Shown piece by piece: positions 26,266 through 33,989 of a stretch of 64,000 nucleotides of DNA. The position numbers and the translations under genes are program-made. A model generated the notes under the pieces. It was not told the origin of the DNA. It saw nothing but the letters and a program-made list of their open reading frames with translations, and did not search any database. The stretch's first letter is position 1; each line of letters starts with the position of its first letter. This DNA is from Micrococcales bacterium (GTDB taxonomy: Bacteria; Actinomycetota; Actinomycetes; Actinomycetales; Microbacteriaceae): positions 62,001-126,000 of the forward strand of contig JAFKIY010000004.1 of the NCBI GenBank assembly GCA_017306245.1. Reading direction: 5' to 3'.

Positions 26266-27090
26266 CTAGAACTCCTCGTTCGTGTCCGGATCCCCACCCC
26301 ACAGCCGACCGGACTCGAGTGACGAAATCGAGGCGACTTCGGCGTCGGTGAGTTCGAATCCGAACACGTCGAGGTTCTCCCGTTGCCGCTTCGGCGAGGA
26401 AGATTTCGGTATCGGGATGCTCCGCAGCTCCACGTGCCACCGCAGAACAACTTGGGCCGGTGTGACGCCGTGCGCATCCGCCACCGCCGCAGGGTCGGCC
26501 AGCACAGACCGTTGGTGCGCGAGCGGCGACCAGCTCTGCGTCTGGATGCCGTATTCGGCATGGAACGCCCGCATTTCCGCCTGCGGAAAGTGCGGGTGCA
26601 GCTCAATCTGGTTCACCGCGGGCACCACCCCGGACTCCTGAATGAGGAACTCCAGATGCTCCCGGGTGAAATTGCTCACGCCGATCGAGCGGATGAGCCC
26701 CTCCTCGCGCAGCGCGATCATGGCCCGCCACGAATCGAGGAATTTGCCCACTCTCGGGAGTGGCCAGTGAATGAGGAACAGGTCGATGTAGTCGACCCCC
26801 AAATTCGTGAGCGACTCCTCGAACCCTGCGCGGGTCTCCGCAAACCCGTGGAACCGCCCTGGCAGCTTCGTTGCGACTACGATGTCTTCCCGCGGAATGC
26901 CGGAGCGCCGAATCGCCTCCCCCACCTCCGCCTCGTTCTCATAGTTGAGGGCGGTATCGAGCAGGCGGTAACCGCAGCCCAACGCCGACACCACGGCGTC
27001 CCTGCCGTCGTCGCCGCTCAACAGGTACGTGCCGAATCCGATCGCCGGAATTTCGTTGCCATCGCCAAGAGTTCGTGAGGGAATCGTCAT
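26266..27090 (-). CDS. Aldo/keto reductase
   Basis: A 274-residue NADPH-dependent reductase of the AKR superfamily. The catalytic tetrad is visible: D in LLDTALNYENE (with Y), K in VVATKLPG, and H in LFLIHWPLP. NADPH-binding PIPKSSSPKRQREN lies near the end. Members reduce aldehydes and ketones such as methylglyoxal or 2,5-diketogluconate. The ATG at 27090 has GAGACT-GAAGGC upstream, a -10-like hexamer at the leaderless spacing. Confidence 0.9.
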   Translation of the reverse strand: MTIPSRTLGDGNEIPAIGFGTYLLSGDDGRDAVVSALGCGYRLLDTALNYENEAEVGEAIRRSGIPREDIVVATKLPGRFHGFAETRAGFEESLTNLGVDYIDLFLIHWPLPRVGKFLDSWRAMIALREEGLIRSIGVSNFTREHLEFLIQESGVVPAVNQIELHPHFPQAEMRAFHAEYGIQTQSWSPLAHQRSVLADPAAVADAHGVTPAQVVLRWHVELRSIPIPKSSSPKRQRENLDVFGFELTDAEVASISSLESGRLWGGDPDTNEEF

Positions 27091-27155
27091 GCCTTCAGTC
27101 TCGCGCATGCTCGGCGCGATAGTCTCAGCGGGCGGCCAATGGGAAAGGAGCGCGA

Positions 27156-28355
27156 GTGTCGTTGTCCGGAATTCTTGACGCACTGCTGATTCTCTTGATG
27201 CTGGCGTACTTCAGCTACGGATGGATCGCCGGATTCATTCGCAGCATATTCGGTCTCGCCGGAATCGCCGTGGGCGGCGTCGCCGCGTTCTTCGCGATCC
27301 CGCTCGTCGGTTCGTGGGTTCCGTGGCCCGAGTGGCGGCTCTCGTTCATCCTCATTGCGGTGTTCCTGCTCATCGTCGCCGGGCAGACCCTCGGCTCCTT
27401 CCTCGGCCGGGTGGTCGGTCAACGCGTCGACAAGTCCAGGCTGAGCATCATCGACCGCATTGCCGGTGCGATCGTGAACGCTGTCGTCGCCGCCCTCATC
27501 GCCTCCATGGTGTTGTTCAGCATGGCGTCCCTCGGTGTGCCGTTCCTGTCACAGACCATCGCGGGATCCGCCGTTCTGCGAACCATCAACACCCTCACGC
27601 CGCCGCCCGTGGCGAGCGCGCTCGCGCAACTGCGTTCGATCGTCATTCAGGAAGGCATTCCGCGAATCGTGTCAGCGGCGGGCGTGCCGGTGGCGGAGCC
27701 GACCGCGCCGCCGAAAATTCCGGATGTCGACACCTCGAGTCCGTCCCTCGAGAAGGCGGCGAAGTCGGTGGTGAAGGTGACCGGGAACGCCTACCAGTGC
27801 GGTCAGAACCAGTCAGGCAGCGGATTCGTGGTCGCGAAGAATCGCGTGGTCACGAACGCGCACGTGGTTGCGGGGGTCAGCGAACCCGTCGTCGACGTCC
27901 CCGGCCAGGGCGCCAAACCCGGTCGCGTCGTCTACTTCGACCCGAACAATGATCTCGCCGTGATCGCGGTCGCCGGTCTTGGCGCTGCAACGATTCAGGC
28001 CGGAAGCACGCTCCCGGACGGATCCGATGCGATCTTCGACGGCTACCCGCTTGGCGGACCGTTTCAATCCAATGCCGCGCAAGTGCTCCAGGTGACCACG
28101 GTTAGGGTCAACGACATCTACGGCAAGAACCCGCACCTCATGGAGGTGTACCAGCTTGCCGCGCACGTGCAGGAAGGCAACTCGGGCGGGCCGCTGCTGT
28201 CCACGAAGGGCGCCATTGCGGGCGTCGTGTTTGCGAAGGCGGCGGATACCCAGAATGTCGGCTACGCGCAGACGATGAAGGAGCTTCAACCGGTTATCGA
28301 CCAGGCGGAGAGTCTGAGCTCCGGCGTGTCATCCGGGTCGTGCATCCGGCGTTAA
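27156..28355 (+). CDS. MarP-family periplasmic/membrane serine protease
   Basis: A 399-residue protein. The N-terminal CvpA-like part has four transmembrane helices (about 5-25, 30-50, 62-82 and 105-125). It is followed by a chymotrypsin-fold domain with the full triad H236 (TNAHVV), D266 (NNDLAVI) and S343 (EGNSGGP). C215 and C396 match the disulfide that keeps Mycobacterium tuberculosis MarP active. MarP maintains intracellular pH in acid and activates the peptidoglycan hydrolase RipA. The GTG has GGAAAGGAG upstream. Confidence 0.9.
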   Translation: MSLSGILDALLILLMLAYFSYGWIAGFIRSIFGLAGIAVGGVAAFFAIPLVGSWVPWPEWRLSFILIAVFLLIVAGQTLGSFLGRVVGQRVDKSRLSIIDRIAGAIVNAVVAALIASMVLFSMASLGVPFLSQTIAGSAVLRTINTLTPPPVASALAQLRSIVIQEGIPRIVSAAGVPVAEPTAPPKIPDVDTSSPSLEKAAKSVVKVTGNAYQCGQNQSGSGFVVAKNRVVTNAHVVAGVSEPVVDVPGQGAKPGRVVYFDPNNDLAVIAVAGLGAATIQAGSTLPDGSDAIFDGYPLGGPFQSNAAQVLQVTTVRVNDIYGKNPHLMEVYQLAAHVQEGNSGGPLLSTKGAIAGVVFAKAADTQNVGYAQTMKELQPVIDQAESLSSGVSSGSCIRR

Positions 28356-28364
28356 ACGCACCAG

Positions 28365-29099
28365 CTAGATGAGCTGAGAATCGAAGAACTCGAGCACCCG
28401 CGACCACGCGTCGCCGGCAGCCTCCGGGTCGTAGGTGCCCGGGTTGGTGTCGTTGAAGAACGCATGCCGCGCATTCGGGTAGACCGTGGATTCGAAATCG
28501 ATCCCGGCCCCGGCCATCGACCGGGTCACGTCGGGCAGCGACTCCATCAGCCGCTCGTCGAGGCCGCCGTAAAACGCGCGCACCGGGCAAGCGATCGCCG
28601 CAATGTCGGCAGTGTCCGGCGGTGCACCGTAGAACGGCGCTGCCGCCTTCAGGCGCGGATCCGCGGCGGCGAGCGCAAACGTGTAGCTGCCGCCGAAGCA
28701 GAACCCGGTCACGGCGAGTCTGCCCTCGATGCCGGGCTGTGCCGCCAGGTAGTCGAGAACTTTCCGCAATTGCCCGACCGCCCACGCGCCATAGGCGGGA
28801 TCCCTCGACGCGGCCAGCTTCTCCCGCATGAGGGGCTGCGCTGCCGAGCGGGCTGCGGCATCCGGGTTCATGGCAAGGTCGTGCAGCTCCTGGCCGACCG
28901 CCGGGGTGACCCCGGCATTGGTGAGGATGTCCGGGGCGAGGGCGAGGTAGCCTTCCGCTGCGAACCGATCGGCGACGGACGTGATGTGGTCGACGAGTCC
29001 CCAGATCTCGTGGATGACCACGAGGGCGCCCTTCGGCGCGCCCGGAGGGTCGGCCCGATACGCGGTGAGTTCGGAATCGGGAATCTGGATCATGGGCAT
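28365..29099 (-). CDS. Dienelactone hydrolase family protein
   Basis: A 244-residue alpha/beta hydrolase. The DLH signature HEIWGL supplies E31. The nucleophile C134 lies in TGFCFGGSY, D181 in FYGGLDERL, and H212 in YPNARHAFFND, a complete Cys-Asp-His triad. Enzymes of the family open lactones in aromatic degradation, but many members have other ester substrates. No aromatic pathway genes are nearby. It is four bases downstream of an MFS gene on the same strand. Confidence 0.9.
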   Translation of the reverse strand: MPMIQIPDSELTAYRADPPGAPKGALVVIHEIWGLVDHITSVADRFAAEGYLALAPDILTNAGVTPAVGQELHDLAMNPDAAARSAAQPLMREKLAASRDPAYGAWAVGQLRKVLDYLAAQPGIEGRLAVTGFCFGGSYTFALAAADPRLKAAAPFYGAPPDTADIAAIACPVRAFYGGLDERLMESLPDVTRSMAGAGIDFESTVYPNARHAFFNDTNPGTYDPEAAGDAWSRVLEFFDSQLI

Positions 29100-29103
29100 G
29101 GTG

Positions 29104-30303
29104 TCATCCTGTCACTGTCGCGGCGCTCGTGCGCCGGGGCATCCGCAGGGCGTAGACGGACGCGACCGCGAGAAGGATGACCGCGGAGCCGAACGCTGCC
29201 GGGTAGGAGAAGGCGTCAAGCAGGGCGCCGGCGGCGAGCGGCCCGATGATGGCGCCGAGATCGGAGATCGCGGAGAACACGGCGACCGGCTGCCCGCTTT
29301 TCTCCCCCGCGGCATCCCCGACGGCGGCGGCCGGCGCGGTGCCCATGAATGCGGCGGCCACGCCGAACACGCACAGGAGCACGATGAGCACCCAGAGTTC
29401 GCCCACGAACGGGATCGCGAGCATCACCGCCGCTGCGACGGCGTAGGAGCCGATGATGGCCGGTTTCCTCCCGACCTTGTCGACGAAGGTGCCCGCCGGC
29501 CCCAGGGCGATCGTCTGAACGACGGCGGCGATCGCGAAGGCGATGCCGGTCCACAGTTCTTCGCGGTGCAGCAGTTCGACGATCAGTATGGGCACGAGTG
29601 CGCTGCGCACGCCCATGTTCGCCCATCCGGAGGCGAAGTTGGCGATGCACGCGGCCCTGAACCGTTCGTCGCTGAGCACCACGCGGAACGGGATCGGTGT
29701 CGATTCCGGCGTCTTCGCGCCGCTGACCGCTTTGGATGCCGGGCGCAGGAACATCAGGCCGACCGCTCCGGCGACGACGAGCGTGCCGGCATAGAAGAAG
29801 AACGGCGCGCGAAGGGAGATCACCGCCAGAAGTCCGCCGATCGCGGGCCCCGCCATGCCGCCGATGAGGAATCCGCCCTGGTAGAACCCGACCGCCCGAC
29901 CGCGCATCGATTGCGGAGTTGTGGCCAGGAGCAAGGACATCGCGGAGATCGAGAACATCGCCGAGCCGATCCCGCCGGCTCCGCGCAGGAGGAGTACCTC
30001 CAGGTAGCTTTGCGCAAGTCCGACCATGGCGCTGGATACCGCCACAATGCCTATCCCGAGCGCGAGGATGGTACGTTCGCCGCCCCAGGTGATGAACGTG
30101 CCGACGAAGGGGCTGGAGACGAACCGCATCAGTGCGAACGCGGACACGACCGCGCCGACTTCCGTGTATCCGACATTGAAGCTGCGGATGAACAGCGGCA
30201 GCACCGGGATGACGACGCCGAACCCGACCATCACGAAGAAGGCGATGACCCCGAGCACCACGGTTTCGCGGGAGAGCCGTGGTTTCACGGCAGGAGTCGT
30301 CAC
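29104..30303 (-). CDS. MFS transporter
   Basis: A 399-residue protein with twelve hydrophobic helices and the MFS loop SSPFVGTFITWGGERTILALG. MRGRAVGFYQGGFLIGGMAGPAIGG in helix 4-5 suggests an antiporter of the drug-efflux type. The GTG start at 30303 is preceded by TAACCT-GAGAGG (-10 at 30310-30315), i.e. leaderless. It is probably co-transcribed with the dienelactone hydrolase gene. Confidence 0.87.
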   Translation of the reverse strand: MTTPAVKPRLSRETVVLGVIAFFVMVGFGVVIPVLPLFIRSFNVGYTEVGAVVSAFALMRFVSSPFVGTFITWGGERTILALGIGIVAVSSAMVGLAQSYLEVLLLRGAGGIGSAMFSISAMSLLLATTPQSMRGRAVGFYQGGFLIGGMAGPAIGGLLAVISLRAPFFFYAGTLVVAGAVGLMFLRPASKAVSGAKTPESTPIPFRVVLSDERFRAACIANFASGWANMGVRSALVPILIVELLHREELWTGIAFAIAAVVQTIALGPAGTFVDKVGRKPAIIGSYAVAAAVMLAIPFVGELWVLIVLLCVFGVAAAFMGTAPAAAVGDAAGEKSGQPVAVFSAISDLGAIIGPLAAGALLDAFSYPAAFGSAVILLAVASVYALRMPRRTSAATVTG

Positions 30304-30394
30304 CCTCTCAGGTTAGAGCGTTCCGTCAAAGTCGACCCTCGACAAGGAGATATTCGTCGTGTCACAGTAGGCAAATAAATTTTGTGGAGGTCCG

Positions 30395-30970
30395 ATGAAA
30401 CTCTCGCCCCGCACTGCCGCACCGATCCTGTTCGCGGCGTTCTTCACCACATTTTCACTTGCCGGGTGCACTCCTCCAGCCGACTCAGACGACCGGCCCG
30501 GTGATGATGGTTCATCGTCGGAACAGGACCCCTGTTTCGTTGGCTCATGGAATCTGGATGTCGCCGACTACTCAACCCAGTCCGAGTCCTACGTGCGTGG
30601 TCTCGGCCTTCCGATCGAAGGCTTCGCGATGGATGGTGCCGGCACCATCCGCTTCACCGCAGATGGTCTTGTGGCGACCGATATCGACTTGACCACATCC
30701 GGCACCATTGTGGCTGGCGACACCAGCGTGCCCCTCAACTCGCGTTCAGGCTACTCCGCGACCGGCGATTGGAGTGTCGGGGACGGCGCGTCGATCAACC
30801 TCGCGAATTGGTCGAACGTGCCCGATCCCGGCATCCCGATTGATCCGGCAGCCCCGGCAATCCCCGCGATCGACTACACCGACGTCCCCGCGATCTCCGC
30901 GCTCTGCACCGAAAACACCCTGGTTCTGCAGGGACCGGATGCGCCGCTGTCCGCGCGGTGGACCCGCTGA
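30395..30970 (+). CDS. Secreted lipoprotein, unknown
   Basis: A 191-residue protein. The signal peptide ends in the lipobox LAGC (Cys about 25), followed by an acidic, Ser-rich linker. The mature part begins CFVGSWNLDVADY and has FTADGLVATDIDLT and YSATGDWSVGDG, a lipocalin-like arrangement of strands. GGAGG lies six bases before the ATG. No family recognised. Confidence 0.8.
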   Translation: MKLSPRTAAPILFAAFFTTFSLAGCTPPADSDDRPGDDGSSSEQDPCFVGSWNLDVADYSTQSESYVRGLGLPIEGFAMDGAGTIRFTADGLVATDIDLTTSGTIVAGDTSVPLNSRSGYSATGDWSVGDGASINLANWSNVPDPGIPIDPAAPAIPAIDYTDVPAISALCTENTLVLQGPDAPLSARWTR

Positions 30971-30988
30971 TCGTTCTGCCCGATTCAG

Positions 30989-31360
30989 TCAGCCGAGCGC
31001 AACGAGCAGGCTCAACACGGCGAGCACAATCGTGACCGGAGTCATGGTGTAGCGCTCCAGCTTGCTGCGCGAGATTGCGTTCATCAGGATGCCGAGCACG
31101 AAGTAGGCGAAGATCACCCAGGCCGCCACCCGGACGAAACCGGCATTGCCCAGGACGTGGATGAGGGAGGTGCGTTCCAGAAGCACGACCGCGATGAACG
31201 CGTAGATGACGACGGAGATGACGCTGCCGATCCGCAACCGGGTGGGAAGCACCCGCGACTGGCCGCCCCAGGCGAATTGGCCGAGCGGCGCGCCGGCGGC
31301 AAGCGCGACCTGAAACACGGCCAGAAATCCGAGAACCACGCACGCGGCAACGGCAAACAT
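30989..31360 (-). CDS. Four-helix membrane protein, unknown
   Basis: A 123-residue protein with four hydrophobic helices (about 3-22, 47-65, 77-95 and 104-121). SRVLPTRLRIGSVIS and GILMNAISRSKLERYTMTPV lie between them. It resembles a small conserved actinobacterial membrane family of unknown role. The ATG has TAAAGT-TCTTGC upstream (-10 at 31367-31372), another leaderless start. It lies immediately outside the genomic island. Confidence 0.75.
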   Translation of the reverse strand: MFAVAACVVLGFLAVFQVALAAGAPLGQFAWGGQSRVLPTRLRIGSVISVVIYAFIAVVLLERTSLIHVLGNAGFVRVAAWVIFAYFVLGILMNAISRSKLERYTMTPVTIVLAVLSLLVALG

Positions 31361-31394
31361 GCAAGAACTTTATCGAATGGCCGAAAAAATCTGG

Positions 31395-31441
31395 CACCGG
31401 TAGGGCGGACGGGACTTGAACCCGTGACCGACGGATTATGA
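31395..31441. repeat. attL: orphan tRNA 3' fragment
   Basis: Identical over 47 bases to 33894-33940. It covers the anticodon 3' side, T arm and acceptor 3' strand of the tRNA(CAU) gene (minus-strand sense). The following bases do not continue the tRNA, so this is an attachment-site scar, not a gene. Confidence 0.85.
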
Positions 31442-31603
31442 AAGCGCACGCGATACACAGTGATTGATACCGCGTGAGCATACGTCGCCCCTGATTGCTC
31501 CGAGTTGTCTTAGATTTCTGGCTTCCTGAGCAGATCCGTTCGGAGCGAAATGCAACGCCTCGGAGCGACTCGGTGACGCCTGAAGGGAGTGCTTTTTAAG
31601 GGT

Positions 31604-32146
31604 TTAGCGGCGCGGAGGTCGGGGCGGAAGTGGATATCTCCATTGGTGTTCTGTGCCTTCTTGGTCTAGCCACTTGACCGTGATGGTGCTGTCGCGAGTA
31701 CCCATCGACCTCGCGGCTAAGAATGTGACGGCCTCCCCGGGCCCCAACTGTGTGCCTTCTGCGACATCCTCCGCCCTGAAGACAAGGGTAGGGTCAGCCT
31801 CCAACCGAACATTGGCGGCCGCTCGATCACCGATGTTCGTGAGCATGTAAGTATCGCCAATATGATGCGTTAGAGTCCAACGAACTTCAGTGCGCACGGA
31901 AGCCCCCGGTGACAATGCCACTAACTCGAGTTCTTCGACACCTCTGCCAATTCGCTCAAGGGCATCGATTGTGCCACGGGCGGCGTTCTCAGCACGGTCA
32001 GCGGCTGCATCTGCGCGCCTCGCCTCTTTGCGAGCGCGCCGCTCAGTAAAGATCAGGGTGAGAATTAGCACCACAGTTGCAGCGATCTGGGCGATCGCAA
32101 CCCAGTTGAGCCCCCAAAAACACTCCCAGAAGTCGGCCCAGTTCAC
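31604..32146 (-). CDS. Membrane-anchored island protein, unknown
   Basis: A 180-residue protein. One N-terminal transmembrane helix (about 13-34) leads into a charged coiled-coil-like stretch rich in R, A and E (about 35-75). A beta-rich domain follows (RTEVRWTLTHHIGDTYMLTN ...). The GTG start has TAGGGT-CGGGGT upstream (-10 at 32153-32158), so it carries its own leaderless promoter. Island cargo; no family recognised. Confidence 0.65.
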   Translation of the reverse strand: MNWADFWECFWGLNWVAIAQIAATVVLILTLIFTERRARKEARRADAAADRAENAARGTIDALERIGRGVEELELVALSPGASVRTEVRWTLTHHIGDTYMLTNIGDRAAANVRLEADPTLVFRAEDVAEGTQLGPGEAVTFLAARSMGTRDSTITVKWLDQEGTEHQWRYPLPPRPPRR

Positions 32147-32244
32147 ACCCCGACCCTACTGTGCGGAAGCGCCACTGAGCTAGACCAGTTCGCGCACTCC
32201 AACCTCACGTGCGTCAGCGAATCGGTGGGTGTCGTCAAGGCTCA

Positions 32245-32536
32245 CATTGACTCGCTTTGCCGACGCCGCTTCCGCGCCGCAGCGCAGGCGATCTGTCGTC
32301 CGACACTTCGGCCCCACGATCTGCATCAAACAGCAGCGAGCCTGTTCGTCGCGAGCCGGATACAACTCTTGCGCGTCGCGCGGGTTCTCGGCCGAGGCGA
32401 CACAGGCATGACCTACCTAGGGTCTGCGCTTCTCTCCCCTGACAACGTCACAGCTCGCATCGACCGGTTGGACGCGAATATCGCACCATCCTTTGCTACC
32501 GAATTTGGGCCAATTCCTCTCTCCGCCGATGACTGA
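32245..32536 (+). pseudogene. Decayed tyrosine recombinase (integrase) C-terminus
   Basis: The plus-strand frame reads RPHDLHQTAASLFVAS, then VARVLGRGDTGMTY and NVTARIDRLDANIA. This follows the usual integrase end TPHDLRHTAASL ... ARMLGH.D...T..TY..L..D.L..V.DRLD. The catalytic HxxR has become H-D-L-H and the following His is Gln. LGH is LGR, and the region around the catalytic Tyr is shortened. No N-terminal or core-binding half is visible upstream. A remnant of the element's own integrase. Confidence 0.7.
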
Positions 32537-32578
32537 CGTCGCCCCGCAAACAAGGGCCGCAACGGTCGGTCCTTGCGC

Positions 32579-33067
32579 CTAGCGCACTCCCGCATCATCG
32601 AGTTTGCGAAGAAGTACTGATGCGATCGACAGATGATCGAGACAAACATCAGGGGTGTCCACCAAATCGGTCTCATGCCCGCGTGGATTGCGGATGCCCG
32701 ACTGGGCTCCCGCAAAAATATAGCGATAACCGAACTGCTCGTCTTTGTCAGAGTCACTTGCCATCGCGTTCAGCGAAACCACCGGTGCTTGCTCGTTGAA
32801 CGCTGCCATCATCAGCTTATTTCCAGTAATCCCACGCAACTGACTTATTCGCTTCACTTCTTTCTCGACAAATTTGAAAGCCAGGAATGTTGACTCTGGG
32901 TAATAACCATCGTCATAGAGCTTGCGAACCTTTGCGGGCAGGTCTGGGTGGATATTTCGGGTCTCAAAAGGGTGTAGGTCCGAAAAAGCCAATTCGGGAC
33001 GAGGGGTGGCATCAGTGAACGCGTGCGCTCGCCGAGTGATCGACTCAAAACGTTCTAGTTCAATCAC
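32579..33067 (-). CDS. TIGR02391 (Ymh-type) family protein
   Basis: A 162-residue protein matching the TIGR02391/Hypoth_Ymh pattern: DLPAKVRKLYDDGYYPESTFLAFKFVEKEV, GNKLMMAAFN and the C-terminal GAQSGIRNPRGHE. The RNPxxH signature is also seen in Abi-type and HEPN-like proteins. The start (GTG 33067, or TTG 33073) overlaps the end of the DUF5343 gene, so the two are translated together. Families like this are often found beside restriction and abortive-infection genes; a defence role is inference. Confidence 0.7.
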   Translation of the reverse strand: MIELERFESITRRAHAFTDATPRPELAFSDLHPFETRNIHPDLPAKVRKLYDDGYYPESTFLAFKFVEKEVKRISQLRGITGNKLMMAAFNEQAPVVSLNAMASDSDKDEQFGYRYIFAGAQSGIRNPRGHETDLVDTPDVCLDHLSIASVLLRKLDDAGVR

Positions 33068-33731
33068 GATCAATTAGGTTTTTGCGAATACTCGCAAAGA
33101 TTGCGTCATAAGTTTCTGCAGTGCCCTCTGCCGGGAGATTCACCTCGACCCGTACCGTCAGCCCGAATTCGGGACCCTTGTGCCCATCACTGTTGTTCGG
33201 CGAGTTTAGTTTCCGGGAGCTATCAAGCATCTCCGGTTTCCTTTTGGGAGTCTTTGGCTTCGAGGCTCCTGACCCTTTGGTCATGGACAGCGGCACCTTC
33301 GGTAACTCTCCATGCCCCGCTAATGCAGCAAGAGTTAGGAAGGTCGTCGCCTGCCTCGTGCCTATTAGGTCGGATGTCTTGTCATTGACGCGGAACCACG
33401 TTGCGAGCGTGTCGCGATCCTCGTTCCACGCACCGTCACCACGCTCTGCAAATAGGTCTGCGTACGTTACGGATAGACGGTTTTCCAGCCCAACCTTGAA
33501 CGCATCTTCGCTCTGGAAAAAGAAGTCCGTGTTGGCGTCGACCTTCTTTCCATCTTCATCTATCAGGCCCAGGAATCGAAAGATGTTGATCAGGTACGAC
33601 TCGTTGGCAGGCGCGATTCCGAATCGCTTCAAGAGTGAAGCGTCAATCACTGGAGGGAATGCTTTGCGGAACTGCTCAAATGCCCGTTGGAGGGCGCTCT
33701 GGCCCGAGATGTAGGGGTAAGTCACGGCCAT
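33060..33731 (-). CDS. DUF5343 family protein
   Basis: A 223-residue protein. The N-terminal half matches DUF5343: TYPYISGQSALQRAFEQFRKAFPPVIDASLLKRFGI, INIFRFLGLIDEDGKK and RLSVTYADLF, a winged-helix-like fold. After a Lys/Pro linker the C-terminal part contains LTVRVEVNLPAEGTAETYDAIFASIRKNL, a strand-helix unit common at the end of this family. The ATG has GGAG eight bases upstream. It is the first gene of a two-gene operon with TIGR02391 in the tRNA island. Confidence 0.72.
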   Translation of the reverse strand: MAVTYPYISGQSALQRAFEQFRKAFPPVIDASLLKRFGIAPANESYLINIFRFLGLIDEDGKKVDANTDFFFQSEDAFKVGLENRLSVTYADLFAERGDGAWNEDRDTLATWFRVNDKTSDLIGTRQATTFLTLAALAGHGELPKVPLSMTKGSGASKPKTPKRKPEMLDSSRKLNSPNNSDGHKGPEFGLTVRVEVNLPAEGTAETYDAIFASIRKNLIDRD

Positions 33732-33742
33732 TTGACACTCCG

Positions 33743-33766
33743 GTCTCAATTGTTGGTGAGACTGTA
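33743..33766 (-). promoter_or_regulatory. Promoter and candidate operator of the DUF5343 operon
   Basis: TACAGT on the minus strand (33761-33766) is a good -10. A perfect inverted repeat GTCTCA-ATTGTTGG-TGAGAC (33743-33762) overlaps its 3' edge and the likely transcription start, where a repressor would block initiation. Confidence 0.4.
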
Positions 33767-33893
33767 TCAGCACCCCATGCCGGCGAGCGCGAGACGCTCC
33801 GTCTCTGAATATCTAGGGCGCTTGTTGGAAGTTCTTGCTTCTGAACGTTTGCTTCTCGACGTTCCAGGCTGACGCTCAAACTCACAAATAAAT

Positions 33894-33940
33894 CACCGGT
33901 AGGGCGGACGGGACTTGAACCCGTGACCGACGGATTATGA
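33894..33940. repeat. attR: repeat inside the intact tRNA gene
   Basis: The copy of the 47-bp repeat that forms the 3' half of tRNA(CAU). Together with 31395-31441 it defines the element ends. Confidence 0.85.
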
Positions 33941-33973
33941 GTCCGCTGCTCTAACCAGCTGAGCTACCGCCCC
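33900..33973 (-). tRNA. tRNA with CAU anticodon (Met elongator or Ile2)
   Basis: A full cloverleaf on the minus strand. Acceptor GGGGCGG pairs with CCGCCCT (one G-U). The D arm is AGCTCAGCTGGTTAGAGC and the anticodon loop reads CTCATAA (CAU). The T arm is ACGGG-TTCAAGT-CCCGT and the discriminator is A. CCA is not encoded. CAU without initiator features means elongator tRNA-Met or lysidine-modified tRNA-Ile2; I cannot separate these by eye. Its 3' half is the integration site of the adjacent island. Confidence 0.93.
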
Positions 33974-33989
33974 GCGCCGCAGGCCAGCC

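Larger units (their letters stand above)
31395..33940. mobile_element. 2.5-kb island integrated in tRNA(CAU), integrase decayed
   Basis: A perfect 47-bp direct repeat bounds the segment: 31395-31441 and 33894-33940. The right copy is the 3' half of an intact tRNA gene; the left copy is an orphan tRNA fragment, as left by site-specific integration into a tRNA 3' end. The interior is visibly richer in A/T than both sides. It holds a degenerate tyrosine-recombinase C-terminus and three accessory genes. With the integrase broken, the element is probably immobile unless helped in trans. Confidence 0.85.

Noticed and set aside
31395..31441. A second tRNA gene
   Set aside because: Only the 3' half is present and the sequence diverges inside the anticodon stem; it is an attachment-site scar.
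33774..33893. Short plus-strand frame near the right island end (33687-33872)
   Set aside because: No domain or start signal. It overlaps the promoter of the DUF5343 operon; I see nothing else in this stretch.
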